Source: Sitta carolinensis
Taxonomy: Eukaryota > Chordata > Aves > Passeriformes > Sittidae
Direction of reading: 5' to 3'
DNA: 64,000 nucleotides
Assembly (NCBI GenBank): GCA_032173965.1
Contig: CM063292.1
Span: 822,501-886,500, forward strand
The notes below the pieces were generated by a model that did no database searches, was not told the origin of the DNA, and was given only the letters and a program-made list of their open reading frames with translations. The position numbers and the translations under genes were made by a program. Each line of letters starts with the position of its first letter. The first letter of the stretch is position 1. Below are positions 11,786-25,010 of this stretch, piece by piece.

Positions 11786-14700
11786 CCCGAGCGTCGCCGG
11801 CCTCGCACCGGCAGCGGCAGGAGGGGACGCGGGACTGCGGGCCGGGAAACAGCCCGAGAAAGCAGCGCTGGGAACGGGAGAAAACTGCCGAGATTGCAGG
11901 GGAAGGGAAGAGCGCTGAGACGGAGCCTGGCTCTGGAAACCACGGAAATGAAGGAGTAACGGAGGAGTATCAGCTCCAGCTGAAGCATCAGGAGAGGGAT
12001 TAGGAGTTTAGACTTGGGACAGTGGAAATGAAGCTGAGTTAAATGTCCCACAGACAATGGGAGCAGGAAAGAATCTTAAATGCAAATCCACGTTTCACAA
12101 AGGATTTATCATTATCCAGCAGTGCTTTGAGAATTAAGTGTTTCCATCAGAATTCTTGTCCCGTGCACTAACACGACAGACGGCGTGAGCCTTTCCAGAT
12201 GTGGGAGTGCAGATGGGCTTACGGGCCCGCAGAGCAAAATCTTCCCACTCTCCCAGATGATGAATGGGACTGTTACACAACCTGTGAGGAATTATCACTG
12301 CCGAGAAACCAGCGCGGCAGGAGCAGACAATGGGATCCCCAGAGCAGAATCCATGTGTGAAAACACACAAAACACTTCCAGAGAGGTAAACAGCTGAAAG
12401 AGGGAGTATAGATCATTGAGCAAATACAGCCCTCAGGCTGCACCCCCAATTTTTATCATCATAGACCAGAGAATCCCAGCCACTTTGAGTGGGAAGGGAC
12501 CTTAAAGATCATCCAGTGCCACCCTCTACCATGGGCAGGGACATCTTCCACTGTCCCAGGCTGCTCCAAGCCCCAGTGTCCAGCCTGGCCTGGGACACAG
12601 CCAGGGACCCAGGGACAGCCACAGCTGCTCTGGGCACCCTGTGCCAGGGATGCCCACCCCCTGAGGGGTTAAATTACGTAATTATGAAGTTGTAGGTGTG
12701 AAGGTTAAACAGTATCAGAGTTTTCCATTAATAAATGACAGGTCTTTGTGATGAAATCAAAATTGTGACACTTCCACAGCTAAATGACAGCAATGAACTG
12801 TTACTGCAGGTCGGTGGGTACCTCAGGGTAGCACAAACCCTCCCCACACACAAAAAGCATTTTAGTGTTTCTCCCACCAAAGAGGCTTCTCCGGCCCCAG
12901 CTGCACCCAGGTCCAGCGTTTCCCCCATTGCCAGGGTGGGTCTCGGACTGGGGCTGCTTTCAATGCAGCATGTTTTCCAAATAATCCCAGACTTTTGGCA
13001 GGGAAATTGCCAAAGCTGCTTGTAGGCTGGATGTAACTTTTAACACTTTTAACGCACAGAGCAATTACTGCCTTGGTTTCCCTGGCTCTCCAAAGGATCC
13101 CCTCGGTGTGCTGGCAGTGGCAGAGCCCGCTCCACGCCGGCATTCCGGAACGCCAACTCCTGGACAGTGCTGGACGGAAGGCTCATCCCTGGGCTCCCCC
13201 CACACCAGGGCAGCCCCTGGCTGGGCACAGGGGTGATATCATACACAGATACTCCTTCTTTGGACTAGGCACAACCAACTCCCCCCTGGTATTGCTGCTA
13301 CTGCTTTATTAAAATGCATAAAGCAGCCAGAAGCAAAGACACCAATAAATTCTTCTGTAAAAGCAGAAATGTTTTTTTCAAATTGCTCCCCTAACACTAA
13401 TAATCACAGCTCTCTTATGTGTACTTGACTCTGGTTAACCTTTTTCTGGCACTTTTTAACTTCTCCAAGTCAGGTACAATATGGAACTAATGTGGGGTTT
13501 ATTTTCCCTATAGGAATAGCAGAAAGAGCACTGCACATTAGCGTAATCACACCGGCTCCTTCCAGAAACTGCAGGACTTTACATCAAAGCAGCCGCATTA
13601 TGGCACAGGAAAAGAATTTAATAACAATTGGGGGACTAAGCATTTTTTTAATGTTAAGGGGGTTTTATTGAATATTAATCCTATAAAATGCTCCTGAAAG
13701 TTGGCAGAAGGAAAACTGATGTCCCAAATAGTTACCGTGGCCTTCCACAGTGCTGGCATGCAACTGCAGTGTAATCAGAATTCATCATGTCATTAGCAGA
13801 AGGACAACAGGAAAGGAGACACTTCCTCCTGCATCCTGGGGCTTGAGCAACCAGAGCTGTGAGAACAGGCTCAGCTTTGACAGCCTCAGCCAAGCTCTCA
13901 AACTTTACACGGGTTTGGGTTCAGAGCTTGCAGTTTCTTTCAATACAACTTGATATTTGCACTCTCGAATTTATCTTCTGCCAAAAATTTCCATTATATT
14001 TTCCTCTCTGAGGGGGTCAGAGGTGCTGGAAACAGGTCTGTAGTGAAAAGGAAAAAGAAGCACCCAGAATTTTTTCCCCCCATATTCCTAAGAGCTGGAT
14101 ACTTTCCTTTTTCTTTTCCTCTTTTTTTCCAGGAGGAGGTCACTCCACTGCCCGGCACGGTTCAGCCATGCTCCAGCCACATTAATCCCTGCCCTGCTGA
14201 GCTGCTGGAGAAACAGGAATTCATCTGGCACCAGCAGGGGAAAGACAGAAGGAAAAATGAAGGGGGAAAAAATGAATAAATAAATAATTCAGGCAGAGGA
14301 TGAATACTTGAACAAAGCAGGGCCTGTGTGCAAGGGAATGCTGGGCTGCTCTGGAACAGAGAAGAGCACCAGCCCACAAAGGTGCACGTTTATCCAAGCA
14401 CAATCAGTGCTCTGCCCAAGCTGAGCAGAGCTGTCCCAGGCCCTGCCTGGACACACAGATGTGCCCTGGGTGGGACCTGACCCTCCTGTGGGCACATGCC
14501 CAGGTTTGTGCCAGTCAGGTCAGCTGCTCCTGGACAGACACTTGGCACAACTCCTCCTTTCCTAAGTGTCTCGTGGCCCCCATGCCAGGCCTTAGGATTT
14601 TCAGAGTGACTTCTGAGGGCCACCCCTGAGGGCTGAGCAAAGGAGCCACATGTGGAAAAGGCCCTGTGCTTTAACCTCCACCTCAAATACCCCCTTTCTC

Positions 14701-16559
14701 TCTTTTTCCCCGAGCCAGGCTCTGAAGGGGTGGGTTTTCCCACTGCACATGCCAAAAGCAGCTCAGGAAGACAGAAACCACTTGTGCAGAGCCTGATACT
14801 GGAGGGCAGGGCAACGCAGAGCCCACAGGGGCCCCCCACACTCGGACAGTGTCTGAAGACACACTTGGTGTTAGTTTCTTGCTCTGGGATGCCTCCAGCT
14901 TCTCCTTGACTGGAGAAGGAACCTCGTTCATTATGTATCACAACAGTGTGCTAACAGCTCCCAGCCTGCAATGAAGCGAGTGCAGAAAACACTTTCATCA
15001 CTGCTTCCGTCTCGTCACTTGGGAGTTTGCTGGCACTGGGAGACGTTTTCCTGCCCGTTTCCCATCCAGATACCCCAGACAGTAAGTGGCAGAGTGACTG
15101 ACCAGGTGCAGTGAAAGGTCAGCTGTTCCCCCAGTGCCAGCCCCTGGGCTGTGCCAGCAGCTGCTGCTGCCTTCTCCTGAGTGACCTGTCAGGAGCATCG
15201 AGGCCAGGCAGAGCAAAGAACACATCCATAAATCTTGATATCAGTGTTTTATCAATGTGGTCTTGTAAGTTTATGAGCATTTGGCTTTGTTTTACACCAG
15301 ACAGCTCCACACTGCTCCAGAGCAGGCTGCCAGATGTGCAGCATTTCCCTCATTGCTTGTGAGGGGTCAAGTCCAACAGGAAGGTCCTGGGGAGCCTGAC
15401 TGCTGCCCCACAGCTCCTCTGGGCACTGCTGACCACACCTGGGACCCCCCTGGCACCTACTGTGCACTCAAGGGGCTGCTGCCACCCAGCACCTGGGCCT
15501 GGGATGCAAAATTGTGATCAGAACATCTGAAAGCCCAAGGAGGAGGGTGCTGTAGCAGGGAGTGAAGGCATGAACTCCAAGGGGATCCGAGAGCTGCAGA
15601 GGCAGTTCCCATTTGTATCCATGGACAGGTTTCTCAAGATAAAAAAGTCAAGCTTGCATCCATGCAATACCAAAAAAATCTCTGTGCCCACAGGATTCTC
15701 TGCACATTTGGCATTTGGGAATGGCGGGAACATCAAACGATTATGGACATCTCAGCAGCATCCAGCACCCTAAAAGTAGGCATTTTATTGTAATGGGTAA
15801 AAAATCATCCAAAGGGACATTGCCATCTCTGCAATCTACTACAAAAACCAACCCAAGGGAGAGTTCTTGCCCAAGTCCCTGTTTCACATGTCACACAGCC
15901 CAGCTGACTTACAGAAACAACAGACCCTCAAAAGCTGCTGACAGCTGAGTAGTTTAAAGTTGCTGTAAGGCAATTTTTTGGCAAGTGGTCATATAATTGT
16001 TTGTTCTGGACATCTTCATTGACTGCAGGAGTAGTGAACACAAGATTGTAGAAGTTCTGCTTAAACATGGAGCAGAAGGCACTGAATGGTCTCTGTTTTC
16101 CAGCAGTCTGTCCCAGCTTGGTCTCAACTACAAGAAATCTCTATTTTCAGAAATAAACTTAAGTCTTACAAGAGGTGCCTTAGGCAAAAGCAGGTGTTGA
16201 CTACTGCCCTTTTCATAAGGCCTTTGGAGATGCCCATTCCCAGGCTACTGAACACCTCAAGGGGGCTCATGGATTGGCACACTCTGTGAGCAGACCCTGG
16301 AGATGGGCAGTGAAAAGCCTCCATGGATATGTGCATCCATGCAATGTCAGCACCTCTGAACTGCCTTTTCCAATGACAGCTCCAGACCAAGTTTTGTTCC
16401 AAGGTATATCTTTTGTTATAACTCCTTATGTTACAAGAAGGGAAAAGGAATTATTGGAGTTGTGGGTGTTTGAGGTGTCAGTCACTGACAGAAGAAGGCA
16501 GATGTCAAAGTCCCAAAGGCTGCCCACACTTTGGACAGCAAGGAGTGTATTCAGTATAT
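11786..16559. other. Intergenic, no gene recognised
   Basis: Apart from the CR1 copy at 12456-12667 the sequence looks unique. The AT-rich block at 13480-13740 (with CATTAGCGTAATCACACC) has the look of a vertebrate non-coding conserved element, unproven here. The open frames are short and featureless. Confidence 0.5.
12456..12667 (-). mobile_element. CR1 LINE 3'-end fragment
   Basis: The + strand reads ATCATAGACCAGAGAATCCC, then GGGAAGGGACCTTAAAGATC, the TGCTCCAAGCCCC block and CTGGGACACAGCCAGGGACC. It is the reverse complement of an avian CR1 tail, with a 5'-truncated body. Confidence 0.9.
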
Positions 16560-17085
16560 TAGGACCCAAAGAAATTCCAAGAACTGGTTTATTGTTGGGT
16601 GGATATGATTATATTATTAATAAAGAAGCAGACAGGGCAGAAGTGGTCAATAAACATTTTGTTAGGAAACTGAGCCAGTGCACTCAAATCAGATGAAGGC
16701 TGAGAACCCATCTGAGAATTTCTAGGCACAGGGAGCATGAAACAACCTAAAATCAAACAGCCTCTGGTTGCCTTGTAAGAGAATTGCCAGGAGAGATGCC
16801 TAATCTGTCAATAGGAATGGAGAAAAGTTACTAGGGCAGGAAAATTGTGGGACTCTGGAAATGCTGTAGATTATGCCCACACTCAACCAGAGCAAGCAGG
16901 ACTTGTAACTACAGGTTACTTAACCTGACATCAATCTCAGCAGAAAGTCAGGGAAGTTAATATAGAATTTGATCAATAAAATATTAGAGGATGGGAATAA
17001 AATTAACTCAAGTCACAAATGTTTTGTACAGAGTCTTGTTGAGCAAACATTGATTTTTTTTTTAGGTTTCATAGTGTTGTTTCAA
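16560..17085 (+). mobile_element. Old LINE (CR1-like) ORF2 fragment
   Basis: + strand translations include DRAEVVNKHF (compare the LINE motif KAEVLNEFF), followed some 250 bases later by CNYRLLNLTSISAESQGS (compare NYRPVSLTSVPGK of CR1 ORF2). Spacing and order fit one degraded reverse-transcriptase region. No intact frame remains. Confidence 0.6.
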
Positions 17086-17339
17086 TTGACTGACTCAGAG
17101 TCAGAGCCTTTGGGCAAACAGGGCTGCTCCATGCAGCAAAAGCCTCCCAGGACATTCCCTGCCCTGGACCCAGTGCCCAGTGCCAGCAGGTGCCTGTCTC
17201 CAGTGCAGGGGCTGAGATATGGCCACCAGACAGCACATGGGCTACCACCACCCAACCAGACCCTCACTACCACAGAGAGCCACTTCCCATTGGCTTGAGG
17301 GCAACAAATCCTATCCTTGACTTAGGCTGATGCTCTCAC

Positions 17340-17500
17340 TGAATCACAGGATGGGGCAGGGACCACAGTGGGTCATCTGGTCTGACCTCACTGCTCTAGC
17401 AGGGGCATGCCAGAGCATGGGGCACAGGCTTGCATCCAGATGGTTCTGGGATCTCTCCAGGGAGGGAGACTCCACAGCCTCTCTGGGCAGTCTGTCCAAT
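17340..17500 (-). mobile_element. CR1 LINE fragment, divergent subfamily
   Basis: The + strand begins GAATCACAGGATGGGGCAGG and contains GGTCATCTGGTCTGACCTC and GAGACTCCACAGCCTCTCTG, then GGGCAGTCTGTCCAATG. These are hallmarks of CR1 tails of a different subfamily from the neighbouring copies. Reverse orientation. Confidence 0.85.
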
Positions 17501-18959
17501 GACAAGCATACCTCGGAGTTCTGGGTTGCACCACTGACAGAAACGCATGGCAAAAGCTAAGAAAATGGGAGCTTTGTCAGCTAATTGCAGAAGGGAAGGC
17601 CCAAAGAACGCGTGGTGGTGGAGACACTCCTCCCAGGCACCGCTGCTGTCTCGGACCACAAACGCTGCGGACACCGCAGCCAATCCCGCGGAGAAAACAA
17701 GGAGCCAAACAGGAGTTTGGCCTGGAGCCACCGAGAGCAGGGGCTCATCTGTGAGTGCTACAAGGTGTTCCCAGCCCACGTTATGGCTGGACTCCAAGTC
17801 ATGCAGAAGCTGAAATAATGGCTTTTACTAAAGGCAGCCGAGGCCGCTCCTTGGCTCGCTCCTGCCTGAGCTTCCAGAGGAGCAGAGGAGTGATGCTCAC
17901 TCACAGGAGGCTGCAGCTGATGGAGCCAGAGAGCTGAGCTTCCACTTGCTCAGGTAAGCCCAACCTGAGCTGAAATTTTACTGAAGTTGAATTCTCCTTG
18001 CACAGATTTACAACAGGTGACCAGCTCAGAAGTTTAACTGCCAGCAGAGAATGCTTAAGCTGCTGATTTGAAAGGTGAGGCAGAGCGAGCCTGGTGGCCC
18101 TCAGGTAGCACTGTGTAACGGGACAGAGCCTGGGCTGGCACTCAGCTCTGCAGCAGCCTCACCCTTGGGCAGCAGGACAAGGACAATCATCTGCTGGAAA
18201 GGCTCCAACTCTCACCCAAAGCTGTTACTGCCTGGGAAACAGCGAGAGCTGGGGGCAGCCAGGGAAGCCCTGCAAACACCAAATGTGGGGTACCACGGTG
18301 AGCAGTGCCCTTGCTGCATGGGGGAGGAGGCAAAACTCAGCAAGGGCTGAGTCGTGGCTGGGTTTTCTTATTTAAGGGCATTTTCTGATGATGCGAGGTG
18401 ATACAGTCATTTAAACCACAGCACCTTCACTGCACCCACTATTGCCAGTCTATCTGTAAATTATCTAATAATAAAAAATAAAAACTCCTCTGCAATCTCC
18501 ATCCCTTCATACCCCCTTCACTGCCAGCCTGATACAAGACACCCACACCCACTCCCAAACAGGCACAAACCCCCAGAAAACGAGATCCAGCAATTGTAAG
18601 ATTCAACTTCAAAGACATTAAGAGACATAACATTTTATTTGCCTTCTGCTTTTTAACTTTTGGGGTCCACTCGGGTAATGCTTTTGAATTTTTAATTAAA
18701 AATAAAAGCAAGGCTGCTTCTGCTGTCATTTCACTTTGAAGTTGGACATTTAAATATAAAATCTGTTACCTGAAGACTCTGCTAAAGCTGTGAGTTTAGG
18801 AAGACTGCCCAAAACATATGTCTCAGCAGATCTGGACACTTACTGTGGTTTGAGCTGGTTTTATTTTGCCTAAAACTCTTCCTGTACATTCTTTCAGCAA
18901 TTTTAAAGTGATTTTGATTTCCATGCAGTTTTTCTTTTTGCATTTTAAATTTAAATCAG

Positions 18960-19142
18960 AATCACATGATCACAGAACGGTTTGGGTTGGGAAGGGGCCT
19001 TAAAGCCCATTCCATTCTATCCCCTGCCATGGCAGGGACACCTTCCACTGTTCCAGGCTGCTCCAAGCCCCATCCAGCCTGGCCTGGGACACTGCCAGGG
19101 ATCCAGGGCACCACAGCTGCTCTGGGCACCTGTGCCACAGGG
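18960..19142 (-). mobile_element. CR1 LINE 3'-end fragment
   Basis: The + strand starts ATCACATGATCACAGAACGG, then TTTGGGTTGGGAAGGGGCC, and continues through GGCAGGGACACCTTCCACTG and CTGCTCTGGGCACCTGTGCC. It is the reverse complement of the passerine-type CR1 tail. Confidence 0.92.
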
Positions 19143-20221
19143 AAGGATTCCATTAAATTCAATGCATGCATTTGATACCATGGGGATGAACTGCCTCCAT
19201 TTCCATGCAGTCCTGACCCCCTCCTCACTCAGCCCCTTCCCCTGCTGCCGTGACCCTTCCCACGTCCAGACGGACACTAAGGAGAGGGTTCCACTGACAC
19301 GCGGGAGAAGAGCAGGGCCAGGGGCTGTGCTGAGCCCTTTGCTGCCAGGTGGGGGTCAGTGCCCACCTTGACCAAGCCCTGCCAGTGCGGCGGGCCCCTC
19401 CCCAGCCAGCAGGGCTGGCCCCTGTGGCTGTGAGAGTGAGCACAAGCCCACAGTGTTCCTGCTGCCCCTGCCCACAGCAGCGCCGGCAGCACGGCTGGAA
19501 TGGGAGCCAGCAGGGAAACGCGTTCTGCTGCACGACTGGGATATTTCATCGCTAAAGAACTCAAAACTTTTGAAGCCTCTCCTTAATTTTCAATGAAAAG
19601 CATTTGGTTCCAGGGTGACAGACGAGGCTCTTAAGAGCTGTTACCACCTCAGGTAATTATAAAATGACGGAAGGGAAAGGGAAAAAAGCGAGCGAGTGCC
19701 AGATTAACACTCAGTGTGTTTGTGCAGGGCTACAAAGGCGCTTGCACGGCTGCCTGCGCCGAGAGCTCGGCTACAACAGCTTCCAGTTGGAAAAAAGATT
19801 GAAGGAGGGTGGAAGTGAGGAAAGAAGAAATTGCAATTAAAAACTGAAACGAATTCCAAAATAGCATATGAACTGGAATGTTACAAAATACTTTAAAAAA
19901 AAAAAAAAAAAGGAAAAAGGAAAAAGGAGACTTTTGTAGCAAACTGAAACCAGCCCAGATTGGAAAGAAGAGTCAAAAAACTCTTGTGCAAGCTGGGGGC
20001 TGGCTCAGGCCCCAGGAGCTGGAGGAGGGCTGTCCTCTCCCTAGGAAGCAGGTAAATCTCAGCAAATTGGAATTTCACTTTGACACTTCACTTAATATAC
20101 TCTATGTATAACTAGGGGAAAGAAAATTAAAGCAACATAGAACCAGGCAAACAGGCTGAGCAAAGCCCTATGAAATGAAATGAAATGAAATGGTTCCAGC
20201 AGTAATAATTAGCTCTTTAAC

Positions 20222-20362
20222 TACAGAATCTCAGAATGGTTTCGCTTGGGAGGGACCTTCAAGGCCATTCCATCCCACCCCCTGCCATGGCAGGGACACC
20301 TTCCACTGTCCCAGGCTGCTCCAAGCCCTGTCCAGCCTGGCCTGGGGCACTGCCAGGGATGG
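20222..20362 (-). mobile_element. CR1 LINE 3'-end fragment
   Basis: The + strand reads ACAGAATCTCAGAATGGTTT, then GGGAGGGACCTTCAAGGCC and the GGCAGGGACACCTTCCACTG block. It stops at GCCAGGGATGG. Reverse orientation and more truncated than the copy at 18960. Confidence 0.92.
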
Positions 20363-21654
20363 AGCAATATGGTAAAAGCCAGTGAAGTACGAACACGCAG
20401 ACCATACAAGAAACATCTGGAGTAGAGGCACAATCCTTTGGTAAGGGAAAACACAGCAGCTCTCAGTGAGGAGAGGTGAGCCCCGAGGTGGGACCGTGCA
20501 CTGTGTGACTGAACAGGACAGAAGCAGCAGACAAGGGGCAACACCAAGTTCAGTAGCCTTCAACTTTGGATACCCTGCCCCTAAATCTAAATTAAACCAG
20601 AATAAAATGCAAGATTACTAGCCTATAGGTCCACATAATAAATTCCTCCTGAATTCTGCCTCCTGCCAGCACAGCATTTATAGCACTGCATGGGGAAAAG
20701 CTCGGAAATTCTGTATTTTGAGTGGCTGCGCCCAGCGCCAGCCGCCAGCACCCACGGGTCCCAGCTGTGCCCACCCATCCCAGCAGGAGTGGTGTGCACA
20801 GGGGCTGATGGCAAAGAAAGGGCCTTTAATAAACCAGCAGCATAATCCAGGACTCTGTCCTCTTTATTTTTTAATAGAAGCCTTTCACTATATGGAACTA
20901 ATTATCGCCATCTGCCGTCCCCGGTCTTATATTTCCTCTCTCACAGCTCATTCTTCAAAAACTCAGTAGCTTCCTCCCCTTACATTTGTAAATGCTGTTG
21001 ACTATGGATAAAATCCATGTTTACTTTGTATTCAGGGCCCATAGGAAAGCTTGTTTTAATCATCAACAGATGTTACATTCTGCTCTGCTGTGCTTGGCAC
21101 ACAACTTCAGAGGGAAATAAAAGAAAAATCTTTATTTTAAATTTAAATTGTAGATTGTTACAGACTAAATAAAATGCCAAATTGTTATTGGAAACAACAT
21201 GGCCACTGTAATAACTGTAACTGACATTTACTTTTTACAATTAGGGTTTTTTTTCTGGTGGTGTTTAACACAAGATGGTTTCCACATTTTGCAAAGGACT
21301 TTCTTTCCCTTTGCTCTGAAATGATTTGCAATCAAGCCACAGACATTTGTAATTTATTTTTATTTAATACTTTCCTACGAGCTTATGAAATACTGGGATT
21401 ATTATGCTATATACAGTAGATAGTTTTTGAATACATACTCTCCCTCCGGACTCATATTTCAATACACATTATCCCCTTGAACTCATTTATAAACACCCAT
21501 TATTCCCCCAGACCCCGCTATAAACATGGAATATCTCCACGGACTGTTCCAGCCTTATGGTCCTTTTTATCTGTGGCTTCTTTGCTCTCTCTGTTCACCT
21601 TTGATGTCTGCTGCCGCAGGTACGGCCGCCGCTTCCCCGCCGGCCTGCGGGCAC

Positions 21655-22165
21655 CGGGCACTGCCTGCCCTGGCACCAGGCACCTGGCAGCCCTGGCACC
21701 TGCACTTGCCCTGCCCGGCAACCGCAGGCACTGCCTGCCCTGGCACGCAGCGCCCTGGCACCATGCCAGCCCTGGCACCGGCACTGCCTGCTCCATCTCA
21801 GAAACCTGCACGGCATTGCCTGCCCTGGCCGCACCACCTGCACCGGCACTGCCGCCCTGGCACCGGCACTGCCTGCCCTGGCACCGGCACTGCCTGCTCC
21901 ATCTCAGAAACCTGCACGGGCATTGCCTGCCCTGGCACCGGCACTGCCAGCCCTGGCACCGGCACTGCCTGCCCTGGCACCGGCATGCAGCCTGGCCAGC
22001 CCTGGCACCGCACTGCCAGCCCTGGCACCGGCACTGCCTGCCCTGGCAACCCCACCGGCACTGCCAGCCCTGGCACCGGCACCACCTGCTCCATCTCGGG
22101 CACCTGCACAGGTGGCACTGCAGGCATTCCCTGCCCTGGCTCCTCCACTGCCTGCTCCATCTCTG
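21655..22165. repeat. 18-bp minisatellite (CCTGGCACCGGCACTGCC units)
   Basis: Tandem copies of CCTGGCACCGGCACTGCC and shorter or longer variants. An interspersed CTGCTCCATCTCAGAAACCT block is repeated twice exactly and again in diverged form. Because 18 is a multiple of three, several frames remain open and look like Cys/Pro-rich proteins. This is a repeat effect. Confidence 0.93.
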
Positions 22166-22417
22166 TGCCAGCAGTACAACGTGAGCCTCCAGTGTCTGAG
22201 TGGTCATTCCTCACCCAGTTACCAAACTGGTGCTTTCTCTGAGTGTTAACTTCTCCTTTCAGTTTTATTTTTACACCACTGCAGAAACTAATTATGAAGT
22301 TATTTAGAGGTTTGGTATTGCTCAGAAACAAAATGGAGTAAAATGTTTGAAGATGAAAAGCTGAAATATTAGGCAGGATAGCTCTTCATTGTACCTGACT
22401 TATGAGAGTGATTGTGA

Positions 22418-22490
22418 GGGGACATCTGCCACTAGACCAGGTTACTCCAAGTCCTATCCAAATTGGCCTTGGACACTTCCAGGGATGGAG
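22418..22490 (-). mobile_element. CR1 LINE 3'-end fragment (short)
   Basis: The + strand reads GGGGACATCTGCCACTAGAC, then CAGGTTACTCCAAGTCCTAT and GGACACTTCCAGGGATGG, as in CR1 tails in reverse complement. Only about 75 bases remain. Confidence 0.75.
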
Positions 22491-24609
22491 AAGATGGATT
22501 TCATGCCAAAAGATGTTTTAAATGCAAGCTTTGTGCATCCATAAGCTTATGCATCAGAGTGTCCAGGAGTTTTTAGAGCGAGTCTGTAAGGGAGCAGAAG
22601 GAGCTGTGCTAGACCTGGATGACATGGTGACACTACTGGGGCTCTGAAGGATCAGAGGTGGGGGCTTAGATGTAAGAGAATTAATTTACAAAACACAACA
22701 ATGCACACCAAGGTCAGATGTTTCACACATTTGGCCAAATATTGAAAACAAACAAGTTTAAAAAATTTTCCTCATGAAGCTTTGTGATCTAAAAAATAAA
22801 TCTCAGAGAGAAATAAATCCTTTTCTTTTAAAAATTGCAAGCTCCAGCACAATGCAAACCAGCTTGGAAAGCACCAGACGGCTATTTTACATCACTTGTG
22901 AATACTGTTATGAATTAACAGCTCATTAAGCAAAAAACCTTTGCAAACCATGAATCTCAAAAGAAAGTCAGAGAAACTGTCATCTGCAATCTCCAGTGTG
23001 TGAATAAATCTAAAATCCATCAAGGGACGGAGTTCTTCCAAGAGCCAAACAAACAGGTGTCCCCTGGCCTCCCGACCCCAACATCACCAGTGCAATAAAA
23101 CTCTCCCCAGTCCAGGCCCAAACCATTTGGTACCAGTACATGGGATAATACCTGCTCCTTAAAACACGGAAACACGGATAACAAATGCCTCTAAAGTCCC
23201 AGAAGAAACAGAGACGTGCACTGTGAAGTATCCCCCTAGGAATCCTGTAAATCATACCCAAATTTCACTTGTCCTGGAACAGGTTTGAAAATCTGTTTGT
23301 GGTTTCTCCTACATATTTTGAACTGTATCTGGTCAGTTCAGAAATGAAAGAGTCCTTCAAACTCCACTGGAAAGATCTCTGTACGTGTTATTTTAAAAGA
23401 GCCTTAAACTGCAGACAAATTTGCTCTGCAAACTCAATTATTTTTATGGTTTTAAAAAATTTACTCTTTTTTTATCACATTTGATTGATATGTACAGTCA
23501 AGTGCCATTACTCCATCCATTCATTGCTCTGTGCCAGATTTGTTTGTGCTGGCACCCAAAGGGCAGTGCTACGATCGTCCTGTGCTATTCTCTGCTCCCT
23601 GAGCTCCAGCATTCCCAGGAGAGCTCAAATCATCTTTGGGCAGCTGAAAGCACCACAAGCTTCTCCTGTTGGCTTCTCTGAGCCTGGTCTCAGCTCAGCA
23701 CCAGAGGTATGGAAACCTCTGCCTATGCACATGGTGCCCCACTTTGAATTTCTGTGGCTACCTTTCCATCCATCCTGATTTCTCTGCCGATTTCTCCGCA
23801 CTTGAAGCGTAACACCAGCTTGGAAAGCCACCCCAAGGTGACCTTCAGTGTCACTCCCTCTGACAAAAGGCCCCCTCTGACTGAGGGCAAGAGCCCAGCC
23901 CCTCTCTGGGGTGGCATCTTTGTAACTCATTGGGTTCACTTGGCATTGCAGCACAGCTCAGGCAGGAGGATTTTCAGCAGCACGAGTTTACGTGCAGTTT
24001 ATTAACATTAAACCCTTTCTCTGCATTGTCACTTCTCCCAGCTCCTTGTGGTGTACCCCAGTGCTACCCTAACACAACGTTCACACACAGATGTGGTAGA
24101 CACCATGTAATAAAACACACAAGCCAATGCTGTGACATGCCCAGAAGGCAGCAGACCTAGAGCTCAGAGTGTCACTCCAGCCCTGCATCACACCACGTGT
24201 GACACGGGGTGCCACCACCACATAAAGTGTGGGAGATTTAGGAGAAGAACAGATAGGAATACACAAAAAGGCAGAAACATCAAGAATTATTTTTTATGAT
24301 ATTTTCCTGACAGCTCCTGACATTTATTTTCTGTAATTTGTTTCACCACTGAAGAAATCCCTGCTGGTCTAAAACATTGTGAAAAACTCGAGCTGGTAGG
24401 ACTGAGTTGTTCAAGAAAAAGGAAATTATTAGAGGTCGTGTTGATTCAGAAACAAAAGTGCCTTGTTAATTCACAGGACTCAAGATAATGTGATGATTTG
24501 ATCCAACACTTTGCATAATACAGGCCACCCGAATTTTCTGTATTACTTCCAGTTTAAAGCTCAATAGTTGCACTTGAACTACAGGTTTAGAAAATCATCT
24601 GCTCTTGAT

Positions 24610-25010
24610 GTTAAAATATCCACCGTAACAGCCATTAAGTTGTTCCACTGATTAATCACCTTCCCTGATTAACACGTACATTATTTCTAGTCAAATTTTT
24701 GTCTACCTTTAATTCAATTCACTAAATCTCTTTGTATTTTTTCTTCTACTCTTAAGAGCTCTCTATTCGCTAATTCTTTTTGCCTGTGTAGGCACTTATT
24801 GACCAAGTTCAACACCTCTTTAGTGCCTTTCTGATAACAGAAGAGGTTTGATTTTTTTAATCTGTCACCATAGGATAAATTTTTCACTTATTTAATCCCC
24901 TTTGTGGATTTTCAGTGCATCTGTTTCGGTGCCTTTTTTCAAGTGTCAGGCCAAGAAATGGACAACAGCACAGGAAGGCACCAGAGGAGCTTCAGGGACC
25001 CTAAGATTAA
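24610..25010 (-). mobile_element. Ancient CR1/L3-type LINE remnant
   Basis: On the + strand, diverged matches to an old CR1-type tail appear in the expected order: AGTTGTTCCACTGATTAATC, then ATTTCTAGTCAAATTTTTGT, GGCACTTATTGACCAAGTTC and CCAAGAAATGGACAACAGCA, then CACCAGAGGAGC. The alignment is from memory of the family, so the limits are soft. Confidence 0.55.

Larger units (their letters stand above)
17501..21654. other. Intergenic, no gene recognised
   Basis: Holds two CR1 tails (listed separately), an 18-A run at 19894-19911 and four copies of TGAAA at 20171-20190. The rest appears unique. AT-rich parts near 18600-18950 and 20980-21450 contain no frames of interest. Confidence 0.55.

Noticed and set aside
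11107..12057. Open frames encoding GGAREGWDP-like and SGIPP-like repeat proteins
   Set aside because: The 26-bp period rotates all frames and both strands are open at once; there is no promoter, splice or domain support.
21477..22331. Cys/Pro-rich frames resembling keratin-associated or metallothionein-like proteins
   Set aside because: They coincide with the 18-bp minisatellite, whose period is a multiple of three. No conserved start, flanks or splice sites.
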